Positions 23,717-32,419 of a stretch of 64,000 nucleotides of DNA are shown here, piece after piece. Every line of letters begins with the position of its first letter. Position 1 is the first letter of the stretch. Source of the DNA: Bryobacterales bacterium. GTDB lineage: Bacteria > Acidobacteriota > Terriglobia > Bryobacterales > Bryobacteraceae. The notes under the pieces were generated by a model, which saw nothing but the letters and a program-made list of their open reading frames with translations, did no database searches and was not told the DNA's origin. The position numbers were made by a program, and so were the translations under genes. The stretch covers positions 1 to 64,000 of the forward strand of contig JADJWL010000002.1 in the NCBI GenBank assembly GCA_016716385.1. The letters run 5' to 3'.

Positions 23717-24898
23717 TCATCGTACCGGCGTCTGTTTCAGCCACTGCTCGAAGAACTCGCGCCACGCGCGATCGATGTTCGGCCCGTTCGCTTTGTGCCC
23801 GTCGTTCGTCGAGGCGAACTGGATCCGCTCGGGAATCCCCAGCTTCTCGTACACCTCGCGAGCCCGGTTGAAGTAGCCCCAGCTTTGCAGGTCGTCCGAA
23901 TCGCCGCCGTTGTCCTCGCGGTGGCTGCCGCCGATGAGCAGGAAGGCGCGCGGCGCCGTCAGAGCCATCAACTCGTGATGGTCATGCTCGAATCCGGGGC
24001 GCTCCTTGTCGGGATTGAGCAGGCTGAGCACGGTCTTGTCCTGCGTCGGGATGTCCGGGAACGGGCGCAGCCAGTCGAGATACCAGGGCGCGTACCAGTT
24101 GGTGCCGCCGTTCACAGCGATGTGCGGGTCGAGCGCGACGGTGGCCTTGATCTCCGGCGCGAACGCCGCCACGTAGACCGCAGCCTTTGCGCCCAGAGAG
24201 AACCCGATGAATCCGATGCGTTCGCCGTCCACTTCCGGCAAGCTGCGCAGGTACTCGGCCTGCCGTTGCGCGTCGTGCACCATCTTGCCCATCGGCAGCC
24301 AGCGTCCGAAGCGCTCGTACAGTTTCTCGTTCACGTTGCGGTTGTACTGCGAGCCGTCCCGATAGTTCCGGATGAACGACCAGCTTGTCAGCACGACATA
24401 GCCGCGCTCGGCGAGCCACGCGCCCCACCATTCCTCGGGCGCGCGAAAATCGGGCGTCGAGGAGGTCCACGCGATCACCGCCGGGAACGGGCCGTTCCCC
24501 TGGTTCTTCGGCATCAGCAGCAGATGGCTCTGGTAGAAGTCCTTTTCGATCGGCAGATCGAGGCGGATCCGCCGGTAATGCTCTAACTCTTCGGTGCCGA
24601 TGACCCGCGCTTGCGTGATGTCGCCGAACCACTGCCGGTCTTCCGGCGCCGGCTCCAGTTTCCCGAGGATCCGCCGCCAGCGCTCCAGGATCTCCGGCCG
24701 CTTGCGCGACCGCCAGTCCTCCGCGGTTTGGACGCCCTCAATCAGCGATGGAATCAGTTGCGTTTCCGCGCCGGGCTCGGGCGCCGGACTGCGCGGATTG
24801 CTCACCCGGTGCTGGTTCAGCCGCGTGGAGTCCGCGGCGGCGGTCCCCCCCATGAACAACACTACAGCCGCAAGCGTTCCTGCGCGTAGCGAATGCAT
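23717..24898 (-). CDS. Secreted alpha/beta hydrolase, acetyl-xylan-esterase-like
   Basis: A 393-residue exported hydrolase. The ATG at 24898 begins a signal peptide (MHSLRAGTLAAVVLFMGGTAAA), so it is preferred over a longer frame. The oxyanion region lies in PFPAVIAWTSST; the nucleophile Ser is in GFSLGAKAAVY; the acid is probably in the VALDPH or HREDNGG region and the His in NDGHKANG. The fold matches large bacterial acetyl-xylan/carbohydrate esterases with an N-terminal extension (IPSLIEGVQTAEDWRSRKRPEI in pieces). It overlaps the upstream isomerase stop by 37 bases. It likely removes acetyl or other acyl groups from plant hemicellulose outside the cytoplasm; substrate inferred from neighbours. 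Confidence 0.75.
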   Translation of the reverse strand: MHSLRAGTLAAVVLFMGGTAAADSTRLNQHRVSNPRSPAPEPGAETQLIPSLIEGVQTAEDWRSRKRPEILERWRRILGKLEPAPEDRQWFGDITQARVIGTEELEHYRRIRLDLPIEKDFYQSHLLLMPKNQGNGPFPAVIAWTSSTPDFRAPEEWWGAWLAERGYVVLTSWSFIRNYRDGSQYNRNVNEKLYERFGRWLPMGKMVHDAQRQAEYLRSLPEVDGERIGFIGFSLGAKAAVYVAAFAPEIKATVALDPHIAVNGGTNWYAPWYLDWLRPFPDIPTQDKTVLSLLNPDKERPGFEHDHHELMALTAPRAFLLIGGSHREDNGGDSDDLQSWGYFNRAREVYEKLGIPERIQFASTNDGHKANGPNIDRAWREFFEQWLKQTPVR

Positions 24899-25857
24899 TT
24901 GTCGATGTTCTCCTCGTCTGCTTTCCACTGCTCGACCTGGCTCAGGTGCGAGACCCGCTGCAGCGACGGTGCGGAATTCCGTTCCACCGCCGCCAGTGTC
25001 CTTGCCAGGAAGCGCCCGTTGCGGCTGGGGAAGGTCTCCCAATACTTATCCGTCAGGCAAGGCACCTTCAGCGGGTCGCGCGTCATCATCTCGAGCGAAA
25101 ACCGCGTTTTCGGACGCGCCTTCTGAATCGTCGCCACGATGCGCGGCATATCGAGATAGCCCTCGCCAAGCGGCACTTCCGACAGCAGGAAGCCGTCCTC
25201 GTAGCGCTGGACGCCCATGTCCTTCAAGTGCACCGACACCGCGTACGGCGCCATCCCCTCGACCAGCTCCATCGGGTCGTCAAGCATCGAGATGTTATTG
25301 CCGGTGTCCAGGCACGCGGCCACGGACTCGCTCGAATACGCGCGCAGCAGCGGGATGATTTCGTCAAGCGTCCAGTCCTTGTGATTCTCGATCGCCAGCG
25401 GGACGCGGTGCTTCTCGACGATGGGCACGGCGCGGGCGATCGCCGCTTTCGAATCGGCGACGAACTTCTTCCAGTCGGCGAGCGTGGAAAACGTTTCGTA
25501 CCGCCGCCCGCCGAGACACGCCGTGCGGATCGCCAGCGCGCCAACCTCCTTCGCCGCGGCAACCGTTCGTTCGAACTGCGCGACATCCGTACGCGGCAAC
25601 CCGGACATCACTTCGATGTACATGCCGGCGCGTTCGGCCCGGTCGCGCAGACGCCGCAGGTCAGCCGGTTCGAGCGACGACAGCGCGGATTGAATGCCGC
25701 CGGCGCCGAGTTTGTCGCACAGTTCCAGGTAGTCGTACGTATCTTTCGGACGCCGGGAGCCGAGGAACGATGTCGTCGCCAGCCCCATGCCTGTCCGGCG
25801 CACAGACGCCGCGCCGGGCGCGGCAGCCATCGCGAAGAGCCAGTCGCGTCGTGTCAT
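24862..25857 (-). CDS. TIM-barrel sugar isomerase/epimerase (xylose-isomerase-like), exported
   Basis: A 331-residue AP-endonuclease-2/xylose-isomerase-like barrel. The start MTRRDWLFAMAAAPGAA has a twin-arginine-like signal. Barrel landmarks: AIENHKDWTLDEII (metal-ligand Glu), ACLDTGNNISMLDDP (Asp and Asn ligands), VSVHLKDMG (His and Asp) and FSLEMMTRDP (final Glu). This is the metal site of sugar phosphate isomerase/epimerase proteins; the true substrate of exported members is mostly unknown, and some are 3-keto-sugar processing enzymes. It lies one base downstream of the Gfo/Idh/MocA gene, a pairing widely seen, and overlaps the esterase gene by 37 bases, so the three are one operon. Confidence 0.82.
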   Translation of the reverse strand: MTRRDWLFAMAAAPGAASVRRTGMGLATTSFLGSRRPKDTYDYLELCDKLGAGGIQSALSSLEPADLRRLRDRAERAGMYIEVMSGLPRTDVAQFERTVAAAKEVGALAIRTACLGGRRYETFSTLADWKKFVADSKAAIARAVPIVEKHRVPLAIENHKDWTLDEIIPLLRAYSSESVAACLDTGNNISMLDDPMELVEGMAPYAVSVHLKDMGVQRYEDGFLLSEVPLGEGYLDMPRIVATIQKARPKTRFSLEMMTRDPLKVPCLTDKYWETFPSRNGRFLARTLAAVERNSAPSLQRVSHLSQVEQWKADEENIDKCIRYAQERLRL

Positions 25858-25858
25858 G

Positions 25859-27193
25859 TCACACCTTCAGGATGCCGCGCAGGACGCCGTCCCACGGCTG
25901 GCGGTACGGGCGCTCCAAGTAGCGTGCGGCCTCAGCATCGCCGATGATTTCTTCGTTTTCCGGGTCCCAGCGCAGCTTCCGGCCCGCACGCAGCGAGATG
26001 TTTGCGAGGTGGCAGGCGGTGGTGATCCGGTGCCCGTCCTCGACGTCGGCAATGGGCCGCTGCCGGGTTTTGACGCAGTCGAGAAAATTGCGCACGTGCA
26101 GGTCGAACTGTTCGTCGGAGGAGCCCGGAACCTTCATCGCTTCGGTCCAGGGCTGCGGCCTCTCCTCGGTGCGCTGGGGCCCGCCCGTGGGATGGCCGGT
26201 AAACACCGGGATAGAGTTCTCCGGATTCACCTTCATGTCGGGCCGGATCTCGAAGCCGCCGCGCCCGATCGAAAGCGTGCCCTTGGTCCCATGGAACTCG
26301 AGGCCGCCGCGCCCGCTGGACGCTTCGCGCAAGGAATACGCCGCGGTAAAGCCAGGGTACTCGAACAGCGCATCCTGCGTATCGGGCGTCTCGCCGTTGT
26401 CTTCGAGGGCGAAGCGCCCGCCCACCGACACCACCGACGCAGGTCCTTTCACCCCCATCGCCCACTGCACGATGTCGATCGAATGTGCGCCGAGATTCGT
26501 CATCTGGCCGCCCGAGTAATCCCAGAACCAGCGGAAATGGTAGAGCGAACGCTGCTTGTTGTACGGCCGCTTTGGCGCAGGTCCAAGCCACATCTCATAG
26601 TCGATCTCGGTCGGCGCGGCATCGTCGGGCGGCGCGCCGAAACCAGGCATCACGTTGCGAAAAGACGCCGACCGGACCGAGTGGATCTTCCCGATGCGCC
26701 CTTCGCGCATCAACTGGCGCGCCTGCTGGTAATGCAGTCCGGACCGCTGCTGGGTGCCGACCTGAACGATCCGGTTGAACTGGCGCGCCGCGCGCACCAT
26801 CCACCGCCCTTCGCGGACAAACAGCGTCAGCGGCTTTTCGACGTAGACGTCTTTGCCGGCGGCGCACGCCATGATGGTCATGAGCGCGTGCCAGTGGTCG
26901 GGCGTCGAGACGACGACTGCCTGGAGATCCTTGTTGTCGAGGAGGTGCCGGAAGTCCCTGTAGGCTTTGGCTCCCGGACCGCAGGCGGCAGCCCCCTGCT
27001 CGAGCCGGGGCTGGTACACGTCGCTCATGGCGGCCAGATCGGCGTCGCGCTGGTTCTTGAAGTCGTGCACGTGCCGTGCGCCGATGAGTCCAAAGCCGAT
27101 GAAGCCTACCTGCACCCGGTCATTGGCGCCGAGAATCCGCTTGTAACTGGCTGCGGCGAGGCCCGCCAGAAGGCCGCGACGGGTCGGTGACAT
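25859..27193 (-). CDS. Gfo/Idh/MocA-family oxidoreductase, Tat-exported
   Basis: A 444-residue NAD(P)-dependent sugar oxidoreductase. MSPTRRGLLAGLAAASYKR is a twin-arginine signal; ATG 27193 is chosen for it, while a longer frame upstream runs into the divergent gene. The Rossmann motif is VGFIGFGLIGARHV; the EKP motif is DVYVEKPLTL with the catalytic-region Lys; TPDHWHALM and GGQMTNLGAHSIDIVQW are typical of the periplasmic acidobacterial/planctomycete group. Such enzymes oxidise or reduce C3 of sugars with tightly bound cofactor. It is the first gene of the minus-strand isomerase/esterase operon and is divergent from the YjhG-type dehydratase with 28 bases between starts. Confidence 0.88.
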   Translation of the reverse strand: MSPTRRGLLAGLAAASYKRILGANDRVQVGFIGFGLIGARHVHDFKNQRDADLAAMSDVYQPRLEQGAAACGPGAKAYRDFRHLLDNKDLQAVVVSTPDHWHALMTIMACAAGKDVYVEKPLTLFVREGRWMVRAARQFNRIVQVGTQQRSGLHYQQARQLMREGRIGKIHSVRSASFRNVMPGFGAPPDDAAPTEIDYEMWLGPAPKRPYNKQRSLYHFRWFWDYSGGQMTNLGAHSIDIVQWAMGVKGPASVVSVGGRFALEDNGETPDTQDALFEYPGFTAAYSLREASSGRGGLEFHGTKGTLSIGRGGFEIRPDMKVNPENSIPVFTGHPTGGPQRTEERPQPWTEAMKVPGSSDEQFDLHVRNFLDCVKTRQRPIADVEDGHRITTACHLANISLRAGRKLRWDPENEEIIGDAEAARYLERPYRQPWDGVLRGILKV

Positions 27194-27221
27194 AGCCGCG
27201 ATTGTATCATTGGAGATTCGC

Positions 27222-29195
27222 ATGCCTACCCAGTTTGAAGACCTTGTTGATTCGCGCGATCGAAGCCTGTGGGACGTCCCCGCCAAGGCGCCTGGACCAC
27301 CGGGCCGTCTGCCCGTCACGCCGGAGATGCTGCTGCACCGTCCCTCGGGCGACCTTTTCGGGTGGAGCCAGAACGCCGGCATGGGCTGGAACCCGGAGAG
27401 ACTGGGCGGCGCCGAGGTGCTGATTCTGAGCACACACGGCGGCGTCCGCGCCGAGGACGGCACGCCGATTGCCCTCGGCTATCACACGGGGCACTGGGAA
27501 GTCGGCCTGCTGATGCAGGAGGCGGCGCGGGAACTGTCGGCGCGCGGGGCCGTGCCCTTCGGCGCCTATTGCACCGACCCGTGCGATGGCCGCACCCAGG
27601 GCACGACGGGCATGTTCGACAGCCTGCCCTACCGCAACGACGCGGCGTCGATCTTCCGCCGGCTGATCCGGTCGCTGCCGACGCGGCGTGGTGTCATCGG
27701 CGTCGCGACCTGCGACAAGGGACTGCCCGCGATGATGATGGCGCTCGCCGCCACGCGCGACCTGCCTTGCGTGCTGGTGCCCGGCGGCGTCACACTGCTG
27801 CCGGAGGAGGGCGAGGACGCCGGCCGCGTGCAGTCGGTGGGCGCACGCTATGCCCACGGCGAACTCACGTTGGACCAGGCTGCCGAAGCGCTCTGCCACG
27901 CCTGCGCCTCCCCCGGCGGGGGCTGCCAGTTCCTCGGGACCGCCGCCACCTCGCAGGTGGTTGCCGAAGCGCTCGGCATGACGTTGCCGCACGCGGCGCT
28001 GGCGCCCTCCGGGCAGCCCATCTGGCGCGACGCGGCGAAGCGCTCCGCGATCGCGGTCCTGGCGATGGAACGCCGGGGGCTCAAGATGGGCGACGTGCTG
28101 ACCGCGGCATCCGTCGAAAACGCTCTCGTCCTGCACGCGGCGTTCGGCGGATCGACCAACCTCGTGCTGCACCTGCCGGCGGTCGCGTTCTCGGCGGGCT
28201 TGCGGCGGCCCACGGTGGATGACTGGACGCGGGTCAACCGCCAGGTCCCGCGCCTGGTCGACGCCCTACCCAACGGACCGAAGGGGTTCCCGACAGTCCA
28301 GGTGTTCCTTGCCGGCGGCGTCCCGGAGGTGATGCTGCACCTGCGGCGCGCGGGCCTGCTCGATACGAAAGCGCTCACCGTTACCGGAGAAACCCTGGGC
28401 AGCGTTCTCGACTGGTGGGAGGGCTCCGAACGCCGCGCCCGCCTGCGCCAGCTCCTGCAAGAGCGCGACGGCATCGATCCCGATCACGTCATCATGTCGC
28501 CGGATGCGGCGCGCGCCGCGGGTCTGACCTCGACCGTGACGTTCCCCAAAGGCAATCTGGCACCCGGCGGTTCGGTGATCAAGAGCACCGCCATCGATCC
28601 GACCGTCGTGGATCCGGACGGAATCTACCGGAAGCGCGGTCCGGCGCGCGTCTTCCGCACGGAGCGGGAAGCCATTGCCGCCATCAAGGGCATGGGACCC
28701 GAGCCGATCAAGCCCGGGGACATCCTCGTGCTGATGTGCCGTGGACCGATGGGCTCCGGAATGGAAGAGATCTTCCAGATCACGTCGTCGCTGCGCTATC
28801 TCACCTTCGGCAAACACATCGCCGTCCTGACCGATGCGCGGTTCAGCGGCGTCTCGACCGGAGCGTGCATCGGCCATGTCACGCCCGAGGCGCTCGCCGG
28901 TGGACCGCTGGGCAAGGTGCTCGATGGCGACCTCATCGAAATCGTTGTCGATCGCCTAAACCTCGAAGGTTCGGTCAACCTCGTGGGGCACGGCGGAGAA
29001 ACCTACAGCGCGGAGGAAGGTGCCCGCGTCCTGGAGCAACGTCCTTTGCGAACGGATTTGAAGGCGGACGATGCGCTGCCGCCCGAATCCCGCCTCTGGG
29101 CGGCGCTGCAGAATGCCAGCGGCGGCACCTGGGGCGGGTCCGTGTACGATGTCGAGGAGATCGTCCGCAAGCTGGACGGGAGCAGGGGAACTTAG
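27222..29195 (+). CDS. YjhG/YagF-type sugar-acid dehydratase (D-xylonate dehydratase-like)
   Basis: A 657-residue member of the IlvD/Edd family; the length and sequence fit YjhG/YagF. It dehydrates an aldonic acid such as D-xylonate to the 2-keto-3-deoxy acid using an Fe-S cluster. Visible Cys blocks: YCTDPCDGRTQGTTGMFDSLPY in pieces, VATCDKGLPAMMMAL, and GGGCQFLGTAATSQ. The C-terminal domain has PMGSGMEEIFQ, LTDARFSGVSTGACIGH and SPEA-like HVTPEALAGGP. ATG 27222 has GGAG (27212-27215) seven bases away and a TATCAT box at 27205-27210. It is divergent from the Gfo/Idh/MocA gene. Together these genes suggest pentose or hexuronate use. Confidence 0.88.
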   Translation: MPTQFEDLVDSRDRSLWDVPAKAPGPPGRLPVTPEMLLHRPSGDLFGWSQNAGMGWNPERLGGAEVLILSTHGGVRAEDGTPIALGYHTGHWEVGLLMQEAARELSARGAVPFGAYCTDPCDGRTQGTTGMFDSLPYRNDAASIFRRLIRSLPTRRGVIGVATCDKGLPAMMMALAATRDLPCVLVPGGVTLLPEEGEDAGRVQSVGARYAHGELTLDQAAEALCHACASPGGGCQFLGTAATSQVVAEALGMTLPHAALAPSGQPIWRDAAKRSAIAVLAMERRGLKMGDVLTAASVENALVLHAAFGGSTNLVLHLPAVAFSAGLRRPTVDDWTRVNRQVPRLVDALPNGPKGFPTVQVFLAGGVPEVMLHLRRAGLLDTKALTVTGETLGSVLDWWEGSERRARLRQLLQERDGIDPDHVIMSPDAARAAGLTSTVTFPKGNLAPGGSVIKSTAIDPTVVDPDGIYRKRGPARVFRTEREAIAAIKGMGPEPIKPGDILVLMCRGPMGSGMEEIFQITSSLRYLTFGKHIAVLTDARFSGVSTGACIGHVTPEALAGGPLGKVLDGDLIEIVVDRLNLEGSVNLVGHGGETYSAEEGARVLEQRPLRTDLKADDALPPESRLWAALQNASGGTWGGSVYDVEEIVRKLDGSRGT

Positions 29196-31696
29196 GGCGC
29201 CGCGACCGTAACCACGACCGGCCGTGACGTCCGGCCGCCCACCGTAACCGCCACGTGGACTTCGTTCCCCGGTGCGAGATCCGGGAGCAGCGTCGCCTCC
29301 AGGCGCCAGGCGGCTGTGCCTTCCACGGGATCCGCGGCCAGCACCGCGTGGGGGACGCCGCCCACCAGCAGCCGGATGCCGGCGAGGTCGCCAGCCTCCG
29401 CGGAGCTCAATCCGCTCACCGTGACCGCAAAACCGTCACCCGCGCGAAACGCCTCAGGCGGCGCCGGCGAGACAGTCAAAATCTCCGGCGGCGGCGGACC
29501 GATGTCAAGGCCTACGACGGTCGCCCCAAGACCGTTCTCCACCCGCAGCCTGTGGAATCCGACCGCCGTGGAGGCGGGAATCCGGAACCGGGCGCTGGTC
29601 TCGGTCGTCTCGAGGACCGAAAGCGGCGTCTCGTTCAGAATGACCACTGGAAGCACACCGATGTTGGCGCCAGTTAAGATCACCTCAGCGCCAGGGAACA
29701 GGACGCGCTGCGCCGGATCGGCATTGCGCAGCCGGGAGTCCAGGCGCGGAGCGGCCGAAGCGGTCCCGATGTCGAGAGCGAACGGCCGGACGGCCGCCTG
29801 GCTACCCGTGAGCGCGATGGCCGTATAGGCTCCCGGCGCCGCCTGGCCGGCGACCGCGACATTGGCGAGAATCCGGTCCGGCCCAGTCACCCACATCCCG
29901 CGGATTCGCACCTCCGGTGAACCCACTCCCAGCGAGGTAAGGCCGGGGACGAAGCCGGTGCCGGCGCCTATGATTTCGACCAGTGTGTCCGTGCCTGCGG
30001 GAACCTGCGAAGGCGCCAGCCTGATCGAGCCGGGCTCACCGAAGCCGTACACGTGCGCTGGCGGATCCGCGGACTGAACAAACATCGAGTTCTGGCCGTC
30101 TGGATTTGCCGCCGTCAGGATCGCCCGATGGTTGGACAGACCGGGTGGGATGTCCAGCAGGATCGTCCCGCCTTCTTCCCGTCCTGCAACCGGCGCACGG
30201 ACTCCATCCAGAAAGAAGGCCGTGGCTGCGGACAGACGCTGGCCCGTCACAGCCAGACGGCGGGCGCCGTTCTCACGCACGGTAACCTGCTCGATCCTCG
30301 GCGGTCCCCCCGCGACCAGGCGGATGGCGTTTGGCCGGACATAGATGTCTCCGCTCAGAGCAAAGACGGCGTGCCGCGGACCCACCCCACCAAACGTCGA
30401 CGTCGCGGAGATATCGATGATCAGCGTCTCCCCGGCGTAGGCGCTCAAGCCGGCCAGAACCGGCGTGCCCCCGAGGAACGAGACCCGCAGACCCGGCGCG
30501 GGCAGGTTGTTGCTGGCCAGGCCCCGGCTCACGGCCACCATCCGGCTGATCCCGTTCGAACTGGTATCCACGAAGCCCGGCCGCACCGCCTGCTGGCCGA
30601 AGAAGCTGTACAGAGTGACCGGAGAGAATGGATAGATCGCCCGCCGCGTCACCGGCAGGTTCACGTCTCCGACGGTGGATCCGGCCGCAACGGTCAGATA
30701 GCTGCCCAGCAACGGATCAGTAACGCCTTGGCCACCGGCAAAGAATACCGTCGCGAACGGCGCAGAAGGCGGCAGCGGCACACCGTCCGCGCTCAGCGGG
30801 AATGCGATATCTCCGGCGGCGGTGGTCCGTCCGGACGCCGGCAGGGGATGCACGTACAGTTGATAGGTCCCGGGCGTCAGACCCGCAATCCGGTAGAATC
30901 CGCCCGGGTCGGTCAGCGCACTCACGGCGCTGCCGCTCGGCGAGATCGCGACTACCGATGCCAGGTGTACGCCCTCCAGAGTGTCGTCAAATACGATCCG
31001 GCCCGCGATCGCCCCGTGGCGCGCCGCGTAACCGTCAACCGGGTACAACTCCGAAATCCCGGCGATATCGTCCGCCTCCAACGGGCGGACCCAACTGGTC
31101 GCTCGCGTGACCTCGGTCGCCATCGCCGACGCGGTGAAGGTGTGCTGCAATCCCAGGGCGTGCCCGAGTTCGTGCACGATCGTCAGAAACAGCGATTCGT
31201 ACCGGTTCGGATTGCCTTCCCACAGGCGCAGGTCCTGGTTCAGACGCACGAAAGCATTCGCGATCGGGCGGAAGGGGCTCTGTTCCGTTCCGGCAGGCTC
31301 GCCATCGACGGTCGTCGTGTACGTAATTCCGAGGGTCAACGGGTCAAGTTCGTCAAACTCAATCTGGACCGCGGGACTCGCGGCAGGAAGCCCGGATTGC
31401 CGGAGTCCGCCAAAGGTCACGCGTAACGCCGACGACGGCACCCGATCCCAGACATTGACGCCGTCCCGGACAAGATTCAGCACAGAGGCGAGAGACTCCC
31501 GCGGCATCGTCGAAACTGCCGATTCCGCCACGAAGACGGGAAGCGATCTGTCCGGCAAGGCTCCAACGTTGTACTTCTGCGGGATTGCGCGGAAAGGCGC
31601 CGTGCGGGTGGAATACTCCACGAAGTGCCCGTACGGCAGCGCGGGACTGCACGCCATCACCGCCAGAAGAACGGACGTCCACCCGGGACGGCTCAT
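29192..31696 (-). CDS. Secreted matrixin-like zinc metalloprotease with IPT/TIG-like modules
   Basis: An 834-residue exported protein. After a signal peptide (TSVLLAVMACSPALPYG) comes a metzincin domain with HELGHALGLQH at residues 175-185 (three His ligands and the Glu base) and a Met-turn-like SAMATE before ISELYP. A carboxypeptidase-regulatory-like domain (GAIAGRIVFDD; FYRIAGLTPGTYQLYVHPLP) follows at ~230-300. The remaining two thirds are beta-rich repeats resembling IPT/TIG domains (PRIEQVTVRENGARRLAVTG; APRLDSRLRNADPAQRVLFPG; PPPEILTVSPAPPEAFRAGD in pieces). Likely a surface or extracellular protease with adhesive modules. It overlaps the small upstream gene by four bases (ATGA). Confidence 0.8.
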   Translation of the reverse strand: MSRPGWTSVLLAVMACSPALPYGHFVEYSTRTAPFRAIPQKYNVGALPDRSLPVFVAESAVSTMPRESLASVLNLVRDGVNVWDRVPSSALRVTFGGLRQSGLPAASPAVQIEFDELDPLTLGITYTTTVDGEPAGTEQSPFRPIANAFVRLNQDLRLWEGNPNRYESLFLTIVHELGHALGLQHTFTASAMATEVTRATSWVRPLEADDIAGISELYPVDGYAARHGAIAGRIVFDDTLEGVHLASVVAISPSGSAVSALTDPGGFYRIAGLTPGTYQLYVHPLPASGRTTAAGDIAFPLSADGVPLPPSAPFATVFFAGGQGVTDPLLGSYLTVAAGSTVGDVNLPVTRRAIYPFSPVTLYSFFGQQAVRPGFVDTSSNGISRMVAVSRGLASNNLPAPGLRVSFLGGTPVLAGLSAYAGETLIIDISATSTFGGVGPRHAVFALSGDIYVRPNAIRLVAGGPPRIEQVTVRENGARRLAVTGQRLSAATAFFLDGVRAPVAGREEGGTILLDIPPGLSNHRAILTAANPDGQNSMFVQSADPPAHVYGFGEPGSIRLAPSQVPAGTDTLVEIIGAGTGFVPGLTSLGVGSPEVRIRGMWVTGPDRILANVAVAGQAAPGAYTAIALTGSQAAVRPFALDIGTASAAPRLDSRLRNADPAQRVLFPGAEVILTGANIGVLPVVILNETPLSVLETTETSARFRIPASTAVGFHRLRVENGLGATVVGLDIGPPPPEILTVSPAPPEAFRAGDGFAVTVSGLSSAEAGDLAGIRLLVGGVPHAVLAADPVEGTAAWRLEATLLPDLAPGNEVHVAVTVGGRTSRPVVVTVAAP

Positions 31697-32232
31697 CGCG
31701 AGCCTCCCAATGCACGCCGCATGCGGGCGGAGAATTCCTCGATCGTCAGAGATACCCCTTCGTCCTGAACCCGGGCGCCGCTGACCCGATCCACCAACTC
31801 CGCGGCAATCAAAGGACGGCTGACCGCAGTGTCGCCTTTGGAGTCGGTCAGAATCTCAAGCACACCCTGGGAAAGACCGAGCAACTGGTTGTTTCCTTTA
31901 GGGGACGTCCAAACGAAGAAGATATACTCGGCGCCCTGGACGAGTTCAGGAGTTCCGGCAGCGCGCTGCCGGAGCGTTCCCAGCCGTCCCCCAGGCAGAG
32001 CGAACGTGAGGCTGCTCCCTGCCGGACCTTTCCATCGGTCCGAAACCTGGATCGTGACGGCCGTGGATACAACACCGCCGGAAAGCCGGGCATGTGTCGT
32101 CATGACACGCCCGCGCACGACGTGGGTCGAGGTCTGAGCCAATTCTTCGAGGGTCGCACGCGCCAGAGTCGTCGCGCTGGACGGGATCGCCACCGTCAGG
32201 AGCACTGCGAGACTGGCCGCGAGAATCCTCAT
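31693..32232 (-). CDS. Small secreted protein of unknown function, partner of the matrixin gene
   Basis: A 179-residue protein with a signal peptide (MRILAASLAVLLTVAIPSSA). ATG 32232 is chosen for it: AGGAG lies seven bases upstream on the minus strand, whereas starts further up have poor spacing. The mature part (LEELAQTSTHVVRGRVMTTHA split over two strands; VSDRWKGPAGSSLTFALPGG; YIFFVWTSPKGNNQLLGL) looks like one beta-rich domain; acidobacterial proteins of this type often accompany matrixin-like proteases. The last four bases overlap the protease start, so the two are translated together; an inhibitor, chaperone or companion role is a guess. Confidence 0.7.
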   Translation of the reverse strand: MRILAASLAVLLTVAIPSSATTLARATLEELAQTSTHVVRGRVMTTHARLSGGVVSTAVTIQVSDRWKGPAGSSLTFALPGGRLGTLRQRAAGTPELVQGAEYIFFVWTSPKGNNQLLGLSQGVLEILTDSKGDTAVSRPLIAAELVDRVSGARVQDEGVSLTIEEFSARMRRALGGSR

Positions 32233-32419
32233 CCACGGGCTCCTGTGCATCTGAAGCACCAAAACCCGCACCTCCTGTTCTCAACAAGTTAAGGCGGGTT
32301 TCAACGGCGAAGTTGGGTTGCTGCGACACAACCCGGGACAACGCGCCCATGCGGCGCTTGTGATCTGACTTCCATCGTATCCGAAAAGCTTCGCGACAAC
32401 AAGGAGTTATGCGCGCAGA

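Noticed and set aside
25787..27190. A 467-codon open frame on + opposite the oxidoreductase
   Set aside because: Shadow of a well-supported Gfo/Idh/MocA gene; no start signals.
30053..31426. A 457-codon open frame on + opposite the matrixin gene
   Set aside because: Composition is that of an antisense shadow and the metzincin motif on the minus strand is clear.
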